In this document: in pieces, positions 48,225 to 59,133 of the stretch | How the letters are laid out: each line of letters begins with the position of its first letter | Position numbering within the stretch: position 1 is the first letter of the stretch | Source: Alitta virens | Lineage: Eukaryota > Annelida > Polychaeta > Phyllodocida > Nereididae | Assembly: GCA_932294295.1 (NCBI GenBank) | Contig: OW028582.1 | Coordinates: forward strand, 466,315 to 530,314 | DNA: 64,000 nucleotides | Reading direction: 5' to 3' | Position numbers and translations under genes: made by a program | The notes under the pieces: generated by a model | Told to the model about the DNA's origin: nothing | The model's input: only the letters and a program-made list of their open reading frames with translations | Databases searched by the model: none

Positions 48225-50440
48225 ACTTCGTTTCTATGCTGAGGCATGTAGAACACCCCACACATAGGGTAAATGTGTAACATGGTGTGGACTCCAAGCA
48301 GCCTTATCATCTCACCATTACGTCTGCCTGCTATGGTTATATAAGCTGACTAAGCTTCAGACCCATTGAGACATTGACACTATATTGCATGGACCATTTA
48401 TTTGTAAATATCACTGCCTATAGTCTGGCAAATGTGTACCATGGTGTGGACTCCAAGCAGCCTTATCATCTCACCATTACGTCTGCCTGCTATGGTTATA
48501 TAAGCTGACTAAGCTTCAGACCCATTGAGACATTAACACTATATTGCATGGACCATTTATTTGTAAATATCACTGCCTATAGTCTGGTAAATGTGTACCA
48601 TGGTGTGGACTCCAAGCAGCCTTATCATCTCACCATTACGTCTGCCTGCTATGGTTATATAAGCTGACTAAGCTTCAGACCCATTGAGACATTGACACTA
48701 TATTGCATGGACCATTTATTTGTAAATATCACTGCCTATAGTCTGGTAAATGTGTACCATGGTGTGGACTCCAAGCAGCCTTATCATCTCACCATTACGT
48801 CTGCCTGCTATTGTTATATAAGCTGACTAAGCTTCAGACTCATGGAGACATTAACACTATATTGCATGGACCATTTATTTGTAAATATCACTGCCTATAG
48901 TCTGGTAAATGTGTACCATGGTGTGGACTCCAAGCAGCCTTATCATCTCACCATTACGTCTGCCTGCTATGGTTATATAAGCTGACTAAGCTTCAGACCC
49001 ATTGAGACATTGACACTATATTGCATGGACCATTTATTTGTAAATATCACTGCCTATAGTCTGGTAAATGTGTACCATGGTGTGGACTCCAAGCAGCCTT
49101 ATCATCTCACCATTACGTCTGCCTGCTATGGTTATATAAGCTGACTAAGCTTCAGACCCATTGAGACATTGACACTATATTGCATGGACCATTTATTTGT
49201 AAATATCACTGCCTATAGTCTGGTAAATGTGTACCATGGTGTGGACTCCAAGCAGCCTTATCATCTCACCATTATGTCTGCCTGCTATGGTTATATAAGC
49301 TGACTAAGCTTCAGACCCATTGAGACATTGACACTATATTGCATGGACCATTTATTTGTAAATATCACTGCCTATAGTCTGGTAAATGTGTACCATGGTG
49401 TGGACTCCAAGCAGCCTTATCATCTCATCATTACGTCTGCCTGCTATGGTTATATAAGCTGACTAAGCTTCAGACTCATTGAGACATTGACACTATATTG
49501 CATGGACCATTTATTTGTAAATATCACTGCCTATAGTCTGGTAAATGTGTACCATGGTGTGGACTCCAAGCAGCCTTATCATCTCATCATTACGTCTGCC
49601 TGCTATGGTTATATAAGCTGACTAAGCTTCAGACTCATGGAGACATTGACACTATATTGCATGGACCATTTATTTGTAAATATCACTGCCTATAGTCTGG
49701 TAAATGTGTACCATGGTGTGGACTCCAAGCAGCCTTATCATCTCACCATTACGTCTGCCTGCTATTGTTATATAAGCTGACTAAGCTTCAGACCCATTGA
49801 GACATTGACACTATATTGCATGGACCATTTATTTGTAAATATCACTGCCTATAGTCTGGTAAATGTGTACCATGGTGTGGACTCCAAGCAGCCTTATCAT
49901 CTCACCATTACGTCTGCCTGCTATGGTTATATAAGCTGACTAAGCTTCAGACCCATTGAGACATTGACACTATATTGCATGGACCATTTATTTGTAAATA
50001 TCATTGCCTATAGTCTGGTAAATGTGTACCATGGTGTGGACTCCAAGCAGCCTTATCATCTCACCATTATGTCTGCCTGCTATGGTTATATAAGCTGACT
50101 AAGCTTCAGACCCATTGAGACATTGACACTATATTGCATGGACCATTTATTTGTAAATATCACTGCCTATAGTCTGGTAAATGTGTACCATGGTGTGGAC
50201 TCCAAGCAGCCTTATCATCTCACCATTATGTCTGCCTGCTATGGTTATATAAGCTGACTAAGCTTCAGACTTATTGAAACATTGGCACTATATTGCATGG
50301 ACCACTATTTTGTAAATATCACTGCCAAGTCTTGTAAATGTGTACCAAGGTGTGGACTCCAAGCAGCCTTATCATCTCACCATTACGTCTGCCTGCAGCT
50401 GGTCATATAAGCTGACTTATGTTCAGACCCAGTAGCATTG
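48225..50440. repeat. 159-bp satellite derived from SINE family 1 tail
   Basis: About 13 highly similar tandem units of 159 bp, each with 'tggtgtggactccaagcagc', 'taagctgactaagcttcaga' and 'atcactgcctatagtctggt'. The first unit is preceded by SINE-body sequence ('ctatgctgaggcatgtagaa', 'agggtaaatgtgtaaca'), and the last merges into 'cccagtagcattgagacatt' as in the dispersed SINE. The tandem array therefore arose from one SINE copy. Confidence 0.93.
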
Positions 50441-50984
50441 AGACATTGCAAAACATATTGCCTAAAATAGCACAGAAAACCCAGAAAGCTACATAAGACT
50501 AGGTTGTCATGGAAAGGGGTAATAAATTCCCATAATCCTGGCCATAACACCCTCGATTCTGCCTCTTTTATCACCCTGGGGTAATAGGGGTATTCACCCT
50601 CACCAGGCCTGCTCCAAAGGCCTCATTTGTAAATAGTATTCCTCTTAACTGACTTCCGCTGCAAGCGGAAGTGAGAGTGGTGAAGCAAACATTGAAATAT
50701 GTCAGCTTATTAGCAGAATGAAAAAGACAAAATATAACACTAAATGTGATATATGGAATTCCTTGAACAAACATGAACACATTGGATGAGCCAAAATAAC
50801 TATCAGCTATAAAATAGCTATATTATTTTAGCCTGTTATATTTAGAAAATAACTATTCGTGGCATTATTCTATAGTTATTATTTTTACTATTTCCTCTTT
50901 TAAATAATAATAATCCTTACACAATCACACTAAAACAGCTAATATAACAATGTGTTTTCAAAACACACAACTGTCCCATTACAG

Positions 50985-51405
50985 AGCCCATACCACTGAG
51001 CTTTTTCGAAAATTAAATATGTTAAAAATTAAAGATCTATAAGCACTGCAGGACTATAAATTTTGCTTTAAATTTGGAAACTCATTGTTACCTCATTACT
51101 TCACAAATGAAATGAAAAAAAATCTAGAAAATAAAACCCAAAGATATGTAACTAGACATATCAACAATGTAAAGCTACCCCCTGTGAGACATGAATTTGC
51201 CAGACACAGTATATCCTATACCTGTCATAAAACATTAAACAATATGCCAAGTATTTTTAAAGAAAAAATAAACACACATACCTTCCACGGTTTTAAATTA
51301 TATGTGAAAAAGAAGACAGTTGTGGCTTATATTGAAGAATGCAATAAACCAAATTGTTACTCATGCAAATTTAATAGGCAGACAACTCAAAATTGCTTGT
51401 CATAA
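50985..51405 (+). pseudogene. LINE ORF2 C-terminal remnant (fragment 3)
   Basis: The frame reads 'FRKLNMLKIKDL', a stop codon, then 'ALQDYKFCFKFGNSLLPHYF', 'RHEFARHSISYTC', 'FHGFKLYVKKKT' and the Cys-rich end 'NKPNCYSCKF'. This is the same order as the remnant at 30105-30467 (minus strand). The in-frame stop and absent RT domain mark it as dead. Confidence 0.62.
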
Positions 51406-51584
51406 TCTTCTACATTTATGAAAATTTCCTTTTATTACATTACATTTGTAACTGTATACTCTTCCCTAAAGCGGCATGTCATTAAGCCTTTGGGAAGAGT
51501 ATCTTTATTCAATAAACAATAAAAGGCTGCACTAGCTTATGCATCATCTCAAAAGTATGTCGGGGGGCGGGGGGGGGGTTGAGG

Positions 51585-51745
51585 CGGGGGCCTAGCTCAG
51601 AGGTAGCGCTTTGGGTCCTGGGTTTGATTCCCGGTCGAGCCTAAGTTGGATGGCTGTTTCCTCCTTCGTCTCATTGCCATGGTCCCTGCCTGTCCTAATT
51701 AGCCCAACTGGTGCTGAAATACAGGACGTAAAGCCCTAATCACAC
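51585..51745 (+). mobile_element. tRNA-derived SINE (family 2), copy 2
   Basis: Shares 'cctagctcagaggtagc' and 'attagcccaactggtgctga' with the copy at 34809. The region corresponding to the anticodon arm is deleted. Flanked by G-rich runs near 51562 and 51760. Confidence 0.8.
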
Positions 51746-51759
51746 AAGCACACACATGT

Positions 51760-52200
51760 CGGGGGGGGGGGGAGGTGGTCTAACAATAAAAAATAAATGC
51801 AAAAATCAATATTTATCCCCAGCTGACAATCCACTACCTTGACCCCACTGTCAGCCATGAAATATAATTGAGTATTGAGTGGCATGTAAATCCCATGGTC
51901 TCCAATCATAGCGTTGTCCAATATATTGTTATATTGTCCGCTTGACAGGGCATGTGAAGTCAGTGCATGGCCAGATAACCCCTGGCATTGATTGCTCTGG
52001 TAGGGTCAGGTCAGTTGCCCCCAGGAAGGGTAAAAGGGTCATTATGACATCATGACCTTGACCAAGGTCACTTATCTGCTGGCCACATTGTGTGCTGTGT
52101 GCTAATCAGTTGGGTGGGAGTTCTGCAAAAATAGAAATGATCACCCTGAATAAAACGGGGATTAACAAGAATTAAATGTCTCTACGAATATGTATCCTTA
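51760..52200. other. Intergenic, no gene seen
   Basis: Sequence between the family 2 SINE and the TAG microsatellite. No motif-bearing ORF or repeat family was recognised. Confidence 0.5.
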
Positions 52201-52204
52201 CACA

Positions 52205-52249
52205 AAAAAGTACAGTGTATTGTAGTGTAGTAGTGTAGTAGTGTAGTGC

Positions 52250-52335
<86 letters not shown>

Positions 52336-52531
52336 TTGTAGTGGTAGTAGTAGTGGTAGTTGTAGTAGTGGTAGTTGTAGTGGTAGTAGTAGTGGTAGTT
52401 GTAGTAGTAGTAGTAGTATTAGTATTGTAGTATTGTAGTAGTGTAGTAGTGTAGTAGTGTAGTAGAGTAGTAGTGTAGTAGTGTAGTAGTAGTAGTATTA
52501 GTAGTAGGAGTAGTAGTAGTGGTATTAGTGA

Positions 52532-52573
<42 letters not shown>

Positions 52574-52739
52574 TTGTAGTGGTAGTAGTAGTGGTAGTTG
52601 TAGTAGTAGTAGTAGTATTAGTATTGTAGTATTGTAGTAGTGTAGCAGTGTAGTAGTGTAGTAGAGTAGTAGTGTAGTAGTGTAGTAGTAGTAGTATTAG
52701 TAGTAGGAGTAGTAGTAGTGGTATTAGTGATAGTAGTAG
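52205..52739. repeat. TAG trinucleotide microsatellite, left of the LINE
   Basis: (TAG)n with TTG, TGG and TATTAG variants. A block of roughly 130 bp is itself repeated (about 52402-52530 and 52604-52733). The LINE begins directly after it, and TAG repeats resume directly after the LINE's 3' end. Confidence 0.92.
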
Positions 52740-53903
52740 GAGCGAATCGAGGAGCTGAAAGCAAGCAATATTGCCTCTGCAGCACTACAGTCAATCCATA
52801 CGCCTGCAGTGCATGACAGTGCAAAGCGACAGATGCCTGTAATGCAAGATGGTACACATCGAGAGATGCTCCTCTTCAGAGCCAGTGGTCGCTTTACTGT
52901 GCTGTCAAACTTTTTTGAAGACAAACTGTCAATCGGTAGTGTGCTGTTCGCGAGCGCGGAACATGCTTATCAGCACAAGAAGGCACGGTTCCATGGACGA
53001 AGTGACACTGCATCCCGTGTTCTGCGCTCCAGAACACCACACCAAGCCAAGCTGGCTGCAAAAAACATCTCTCAGTGTCAGGCATGGCATGATTGTAAGG
53101 CTGATGTTATGGCTGCTATTTTGGAAGAGAAAGCCAAACAGTGCAGTGTCTTCCACAAGGCACTGGTAAACACCGGCAACAAACGGCTGGTGCACAACAC
53201 TGAAACCGACAGCTTCTGGGGCTGTGACGAAGATTTCCGGGGTCTCAACACTCTCGGCAGCCTCCTGGAAGACCTACGCCAAAGACTGCACTGTGCTCTG
53301 CCAAAGCCTTTTCAGAGCCGTCCAGCGCTCACAACAGTTCGGAGCCGCCCAGCACCAACACCCACGGCCTTTAACCGCCCCCAGCCAAATCACCCTCGTG
53401 CACCTGCTGTCAGTCGCCCAAAGGTCCTTGTGCTTGGGAACTCCAATGCCCGCGGAGTAGCACAGGGCCTAAATGACAGAGGTCTAGACGCCTGCGGTTT
53501 CACTCTGCCAGGTGGAACCATCTCTCATGTCACGTCCCGTCTCCGACATGTGAGGTCCCCTACAGACTACCTCCTTCTCATGGCTGGGGATATTGAAGCT
53601 TCGGACGGCCTTCCCGCAGAATCAATCTGCGCTCGCTATGAGCATATGCTCAAGGAAGCTCGCCAACTCTTTCCTTGGACTCGAGTCATGCTCTCCGGCC
53701 TCCCACAGACTGGTAGCAACCACCGTCAAGACACCACACGGAAAGTGAACAGTTACCTTGAAGCAGTTGCTCGTGACGAAAGGCTGGTAGAGTATGTCTC
53801 CAACGCTCGAGCAAAGCTACGAGATCACATCCACCTCAGTCGCACAGCCAGAGAGAGACTCTGCTTTAATGTGTCTTGTGCTGTCAAGAAGGTTTTTACG
53901 TAA
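52740..53903 (+). CDS. LINE ORF1: NADAR (YbiA-like) + SGNH hydrolase fusion, 5'-truncated
   Basis: Open from the first base after the TAG repeat; no ATG opens the frame before the first domain, so the N-terminus is missing. A short helical lead ('ERIEELKASNIASAALQ') is followed by a NADAR domain (about 52870-53290) with the family pattern: 'LSNFF', 'SAEHAYQHKKA', 'PHQAKLAAK', 'NTGNKRLVHNTETDSFWG' and 'GLNTLGSLLEDLRQRL'. A Pro-rich linker leads to an SGNH/GDSL-type esterase domain (about 53420-53880): block I 'VLVLGNSNARGV', a central 'LLLMAGDIEASDG', and a terminal 'DHIHLS' giving the D-x-x-H pair. Esterase-type ORF1 proteins are known in CR1-like LINEs. NADAR proteins act on ADP-ribose-type N-glycosides in bacteria; the role here is unknown. 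Confidence 0.88.
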   Translation, partial: ERIEELKASNIASAALQSIHTPAVHDSAKRQMPVMQDGTHREMLLFRASGRFTVLSNFFEDKLSIGSVLFASAEHAYQHKKARFHGRSDTASRVLRSRTPHQAKLAAKNISQCQAWHDCKADVMAAILEEKAKQCSVFHKALVNTGNKRLVHNTETDSFWGCDEDFRGLNTLGSLLEDLRQRLHCALPKPFQSRPALTTVRSRPAPTPTAFNRPQPNHPRAPAVSRPKVLVLGNSNARGVAQGLNDRGLDACGFTLPGGTISHVTSRLRHVRSPTDYLLLMAGDIEASDGLPAESICARYEHMLKEARQLFPWTRVMLSGLPQTGSNHRQDTTRKVNSYLEAVARDERLVEYVSNARAKLRDHIHLSRTARERLCFNVSCAVKKVFT

Positions 53904-53935
53904 ATAGGTTCCAGCTGCAATTGCCTCCTGTAAAT

Positions 53936-56900
53936 ATGACTATTTCAAACTCAATGGCAATGTATGACTGTAATATTTTTATGCCATCTGATTTTAGTAA
54001 TGTTGAACCTGTGATAGATCTTTTCGTTGATGACTGTGTGGATGTGGGGGATGGTTCTGACATTAATACTAAGACTGTTGTAGATACAATTACACACTCA
54101 GACATAAACTTAATTCATGATATGACTCAAATGTTCAATGAAAAATCTAGATTTTGGAACAGTAACAAAGGCTCAAATGATAATTTTCTCAAAATAATTT
54201 CATGGAACATTCAGGGCATTGGTCAAAAATTAGAGTTAGAGGAGATTAGAAATATGTTTACCTGTTATGATGTCATCTTCCTGTATGAAACCATGAAATC
54301 AGATACCTTTGACCCACAAATGGAAGGGTACCACTACTTCCATTATGAAAGAAAGTACAGACACCCTAGAGCTAGGAGGCCATCTGGCGGCATAGCCGTA
54401 TTGATTAAGTCAGATATTTTTGAGTCAAAAGCTGTAGCTATCGAAAAAGCAAGTGAACATGCTATATGGCTGAAAATTAGGGGATCAACTCATGAAATTA
54501 TTATTGGTGGTGCCTATATTCCCCCTGAGGGTAGCATGATCTATTTGAATAGTAGATATGGAAAGGATGTGCTGAATGAATTGAGGGAGGATCTTGCATG
54601 TTTTCTAGATAGAACACCCTTTGTTTCTATTTGTGGTGATTTTAATAGCCGGACAGGTGATATGAATGATTTTGAAGAACCTGTAAATGGAAAAAATTCT
54701 TCTCTCATTTCTGACTTAGGCACTGTATCTCGTGTTGCAACTACAATGCAACACAAATGGTCCCTTAAGCACAGACTGTGTAGAGATAAGAAGGTAAACG
54801 CCTTTGGAAAGGATCTCATTAACTTATGTAGGGCAAGCAGTATTAGAATAATGAATGGATTCTTTGATGAAAGTATAACCGATCGATTTACCTGTCATAC
54901 TCCTATGGGACAAAGTGTTGTTGACTATTTGCTTTGTAGTGAACCAGCGTATAATTGCCTTCATGAGTTTGTTGTAAATGATAAGCTTACTGAGTCTGAC
55001 CATACTCCACTTAGCTTTTCTTTTAACTTTCCCAAAGTACCAAAAATAAATAAACAGACTAAAAATAATCGGCAGACCAGAACATTCAAGTATGTATTTG
55101 ACAAGAGTAAAACTGAAGAATACCTCTCTAATTTTGACAATGAAAATGCCAAGAACACACTGTATAAGCTATGCTGTGATATTGAGTCAGACTATGATAC
55201 AGATGTGGTCATAGATACTGTATACCAATACTTAACTGATAGAATACGGCCAACGTTTGAGAAAAAGAAATCTAAATCTGCAAAAAGCACTTTTCCTACT
55301 AATAAATGGTTTGATAGTGAGTGTAAAAATCTCAGAAAATCTTTGAATGACTTTGCTAAACAGAATGATTTAGCCCTGGATCAAAATAAAATGCAATATG
55401 GTATTATGCACAGATATTACAAACGAGTAACTCAAAAGAAAAAAAGAAAATTTCAAGGAAATAATAGAAAGGAAATGCAAACTCTCATGGGTAAAAATCA
55501 AGCAGATTGCTGGAAGTATTGGAATAAACTAAAATCTGTTGGAAAAATCCAAGTTAACTGCCCAGACTTAGATACCTTTCATAACTACTTTAAACAACAA
55601 TCGCTTCCACCAGAGCGTGACTATTTTGACACTGAAAATATGGCACACATAGTTAATGCTGTGCAAAATTCCGGTTATAGCTGCAGTAGTGAACTATCTA
55701 CTCATATTTGTGATAATGTAATAACTGAAGAAGAGGTCGCCCTGCATTTCAGGAGACTCAAAAATAATAAAGCGGCTGGCATTGATGGGATACCCGCAGA
55801 ATTCTATAAATATGCTGGTGAAAATCTTATAACACCATTTTGTGCTGTATTCAACCACATTTTTGATAAAGGTGAATACCCATCTCAGTGGTCAGAAGGG
55901 CTTATTAATGCTTTACATAAAAAAGGTAACCGCACAGATCCTGATAACTATAGAAAAATAACTGTAAATGTAGTAATGGGTAAGATTTTTGACTCAATCC
56001 TAAATAGCAGATTATACTTTAAAAATGAGGCTCTAAATCTTGATGATCCTTGTCAGTTTGGGTTCACCCCTGGGTCAAGCACTACTGACTGTGTCTTTGT
56101 TCTTGACACAGTTATAAGTTACCAACAAGCAATGCGAAAACCTGTATACTTGTGCTTTGTTGATTTTACTAAAGCATTCGATTACATTAATAGAAATGCT
56201 TTGTACTACAAATTGATGCAGCAGAATATTGGTGACAAAATGCTCAAGTTAATCATTAGTATGTATGATAAGGCAAAAGCAAGAGTAAACCAAGGTGGTA
56301 ATACCGGTGGTTCTATTGACAGCAAATGTGGGGTATTACAAGGTGGAATCCTCAGCCCAAAATTATTCAATGAATTTATGTCAGATCTACCCGATCATCT
56401 TGAAAAATCAGATGGAATAACATTAGGTGATTTTACTCTTACACATATATTGTATGCCGATGACATCGCACTTGTAGCTGATTCTCCTAATTGCATGCAA
56501 AATAGTATAAATTCACTTCATAATTACTGTAAAAAATGGCACCTTATTGTAAATGTTAGTAAAACCAAAGTGATGCAGATTGGTAACAAAGCAATAAGCA
56601 CCTTCTTCTGTAATGGGGAAAAACTAGTAAATGTTGACAGCTTCAAATATCTTGGCCATATGCTTACTAATAAGCGTAGAATACATAGCAAGATGACGGA
56701 ATACCTCTCAACACAAGCTCATAAAGCGCTCTTTGCACTGCAAGGTGATTCAAAACAAGCATTAGGAAAAATCGATCCCATACTATCTCTTCGAATGTTT
56801 GATACCTATATTTTACCTATCCTGGAGTACAATAGTGAAATATGGACAAGTGAAAAATCTATGCCTGAATTAGAAAATTTGCAACTTGCATATCTTAAAA

Positions 56901-57661
56901 ACATATTAGGAGTAAGAAAACAAACACCATCTTTAGCAGTCTATGGTGAAACAGGTAGATTCCCATTGCATGTCAGACAGAAAATTAGAATGGTGAATTA
57001 CTGGATAAGATTGGAAAGAGCACCTGATGACAGTTTACTTAAGAAATGTTTAAATGTTCAGAAGGAAATTTATGTGAATGCAGTAAATGGAAATAACTGG
57101 TTCAGTAAAGTGTGTCATGTATTAAATAACTGCACCATTGAATATGATATTAGTAACCTCAGAAACTTTGACATTGATAATATCTCTAACACAGTGAAAC
57201 TAAGACTCTATGAAGCCGAACATGAGCGACTTATAAATGCAATAAATGACAGTTCACAACAACCAAAACTTAGGACATATAAACTATTTAAAACTGATTG
57301 TAGAATAGAACCTTATCTTGAATTGCAACAAATTCGCAAAGTGTTAACTAAAATAGCTAGATTTAGGACAAGTTCACATAGCCTGAAGATTGAAACAGGT
57401 CGACACCATAAACCAATAATTCCTGCTCCAAATAGAATATGTGAAAAGTGTACGTTAAACTTTGTAGAAGACGAAATTCACTGTTTGATTGTCTGTCCTG
57501 GTAATGAGCAACACCGTGTTAACCTTTTTTTGAATGCAACTAAATTTATTAACAACTTCTTGTCTCTAGATGATATAACTAAGTTTACAGCAATAATGAC
57601 AAACAAGGAACCTGAGTTATTAATTAGTTTAGGAAAGTTTCTCCTTCAAGCTGATGTGTAG
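53936..57661 (+). CDS. LINE ORF2: endonuclease-reverse transcriptase, intact
   Basis: 1241 residues from the ATG at 53936, 32 nt after the ORF1 stop and in a different frame; the frame is also open back into the end of ORF1, so reinitiation or a non-AUG start is possible. Residues about 85-365 form the apurinic-like endonuclease: 'KIISWNIQGIG', 'SGGIAVLIKS', 'ICGDFNSRTGDM', 'SDHTPLS'. Residues about 600-880 form the reverse transcriptase: 'NNKAAGIDGIPAEF', 'FVDFTKAFDYIN', 'GVLQGGILSP', and the catalytic 'YADDIAL'. Near residue 1170 is a zinc-knuckle-like C-x2-C-x8-H-x4-C. It nicks target DNA and reverse transcribes its RNA there. No RNase H motif seen. Confidence 0.95.
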   Translation: MTISNSMAMYDCNIFMPSDFSNVEPVIDLFVDDCVDVGDGSDINTKTVVDTITHSDINLIHDMTQMFNEKSRFWNSNKGSNDNFLKIISWNIQGIGQKLELEEIRNMFTCYDVIFLYETMKSDTFDPQMEGYHYFHYERKYRHPRARRPSGGIAVLIKSDIFESKAVAIEKASEHAIWLKIRGSTHEIIIGGAYIPPEGSMIYLNSRYGKDVLNELREDLACFLDRTPFVSICGDFNSRTGDMNDFEEPVNGKNSSLISDLGTVSRVATTMQHKWSLKHRLCRDKKVNAFGKDLINLCRASSIRIMNGFFDESITDRFTCHTPMGQSVVDYLLCSEPAYNCLHEFVVNDKLTESDHTPLSFSFNFPKVPKINKQTKNNRQTRTFKYVFDKSKTEEYLSNFDNENAKNTLYKLCCDIESDYDTDVVIDTVYQYLTDRIRPTFEKKKSKSAKSTFPTNKWFDSECKNLRKSLNDFAKQNDLALDQNKMQYGIMHRYYKRVTQKKKRKFQGNNRKEMQTLMGKNQADCWKYWNKLKSVGKIQVNCPDLDTFHNYFKQQSLPPERDYFDTENMAHIVNAVQNSGYSCSSELSTHICDNVITEEEVALHFRRLKNNKAAGIDGIPAEFYKYAGENLITPFCAVFNHIFDKGEYPSQWSEGLINALHKKGNRTDPDNYRKITVNVVMGKIFDSILNSRLYFKNEALNLDDPCQFGFTPGSSTTDCVFVLDTVISYQQAMRKPVYLCFVDFTKAFDYINRNALYYKLMQQNIGDKMLKLIISMYDKAKARVNQGGNTGGSIDSKCGVLQGGILSPKLFNEFMSDLPDHLEKSDGITLGDFTLTHILYADDIALVADSPNCMQNSINSLHNYCKKWHLIVNVSKTKVMQIGNKAISTFFCNGEKLVNVDSFKYLGHMLTNKRRIHSKMTEYLSTQAHKALFALQGDSKQALGKIDPILSLRMFDTYILPILEYNSEIWTSEKSMPELENLQLAYLKNILGVRKQTPSLAVYGETGRFPLHVRQKIRMVNYWIRLERAPDDSLLKKCLNVQKEIYVNAVNGNNWFSKVCHVLNNCTIEYDISNLRNFDIDNISNTVKLRLYEAEHERLINAINDSSQQPKLRTYKLFKTDCRIEPYLELQQIRKVLTKIARFRTSSHSLKIETGRHHKPIIPAPNRICEKCTLNFVEDEIHCLIVCPGNEQHRVNLFLNATKFINNFLSLDDITKFTAIMTNKEPELLISLGKFLLQADV

Positions 57662-57963
57662 AGAAAACCATCTCCTGTATCCACACAGTTATTAATTTAG
57701 TTTATTAGTTTATTAGTTATGATGTGCTTGTCATGTTTTGGACTTTGAGAGTGAAATGTTTTTATTAGCGGCTTGTATTTTTTTCTATTGTGTATGTGGA
57801 TTTTAAACACGTATTATAAGTTAACTTGGTGGCTGGAACCTTGATTATTGACATTTTATTGCTTTCTGTACTTACATTAATGTCTCTTTCATGTTATCTT
57901 TTAACTGAATGACATATGTATCATTTATGATATTTTACATGTCAATAAAATCTATATATATAT

Positions 57964-58027
57964 ATAGTAGTAGTAGTTGTAGTATATAGTAGTAGTAGTA
58001 ATAGTAGCAGCAGTAGTAGGAGTAGTG

Positions 58028-58058
<31 letters not shown>

Positions 58059-58065
58059 TTGTAAC
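57964..58065. repeat. TAG trinucleotide microsatellite, right of the LINE
   Basis: Continuation of the TAG array on the other side of the LINE, with AAT and CAG variants. Together with the left array it brackets the element. Confidence 0.88.
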
Positions 58066-58079
58066 TACTAAGAGGGGTA

Positions 58080-58570
58080 GGTCTGATCCCTCCCTAGTTT
58101 CAATGCTAATTTTCATCCTCGATGTCCTCTAGCTGACCCCCCCTAAAATCACCAAAAATTTGACCCCACTTGACCTTTCTCTTTGCACCCAGGCACTTCC
58201 CATGCTAACTTTCATCGACCCCCCCGCCGACCCCCCCAAAATCACCAAAAATTTGACCCCACTTGACCCCTCACTTGACCCTACTTGACCCTCTTTGATC
58301 CCCTGTCCCCATGCTAACTTTCATCGATCCCCATATCTAATTAGCACACGGGGTCACTTCCCATGCTAACTTTCACCTTTGATCCCATGTCTAATTAGCA
58401 CACCGGGCACTTCCCATGCTAACTTTCATCGACCCCCCCTTGATCCCACTTGACCCTACTTGACCTACTTTTGATCCACTGTCTACTTAGCCTATCACCT
58501 GGCACTTCCCATACTAACTTTCATTCTCTATGTCCTCTAGCCCCCCCCCCATTTGCACCCCCCCCCCCCC
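58080..58570. repeat. Degenerate C-rich direct repeats
   Basis: Six imperfect copies of a block around 'catgctaactttcatc' (near 58100, 58200, 58311, 58356, 58416 and 58509), separated by 'ttgacccc'-type and poly-C tracts. Non-coding. It lies between the LINE and the viral-type polymerase gene and could be part of the terminal region of that element, but no matching inverted repeat is in the window. Confidence 0.7.
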
Positions 58571-59133
58571 TGTCTAATAAGCCACCTCCTCTCTAATAAG
58601 CCACTCTAATCTATTCAGATATATAGACAGATAGTCTAGAACAAATATAGATAGGCTAGACAATTCTAGACAGATATAGATAGATATTCTAGGCTAGACA
58701 ACTAAACACTACAGTCCTCTGACCTAAAATTTGTTACTCACCAGGGGGGGGGAGATCTGCTATTTTTACCCTTGTGACTCACCAGAGGGGAGACCAGTGT
58801 TATTTACCCTGGTCAAAGGTCATGACCTCACCAGGTGAGAGCTGTCACCTCGATCCTCTCCTTTGAAGGATGATAGTTTAGCCTAATGCTTACAATTCTA
58901 CCCCTTTGATCATTGTTGATAGTGAAAATTGACATTATTTCACACGAGTCAGTTTCTAAAAATAAATTACCTATATGCATTACTATTATATACTAGGCTC
59001 ATTATACTTAAGTATGGATACATCCTACCCCCTGTCTATCCTTTGATGTTATTTGATGGTAACTGATCAAATCTCTCACTACTTCATCTTATGACTCATC
59101 TGTTTGGATCTAAAAATACTCTATAACAGCAAC

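Larger units (their letters stand above)
52740..57963 (+). mobile_element. Non-LTR retrotransposon (LINE), 5'-truncated, with intact ORF2
   Basis: Two-ORF LINE with an apurinic-type endonuclease. The 5' side begins inside ORF1 at the microsatellite boundary, while the 3' side has a UTR of about 300 nt ending AATAAAATC(TA)n at 57944-57963. No LTRs. Domain order (EN, RT, terminal CCHC-like knuckle, no obvious RNase H) places it in the broad CR1/jockey/I-like group; clade is not resolved. A target-site duplication cannot be recognised because both flanks are TAG repeat. Lack of stops in 1241 codons of ORF2 suggests a recent insertion. Confidence 0.92.
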
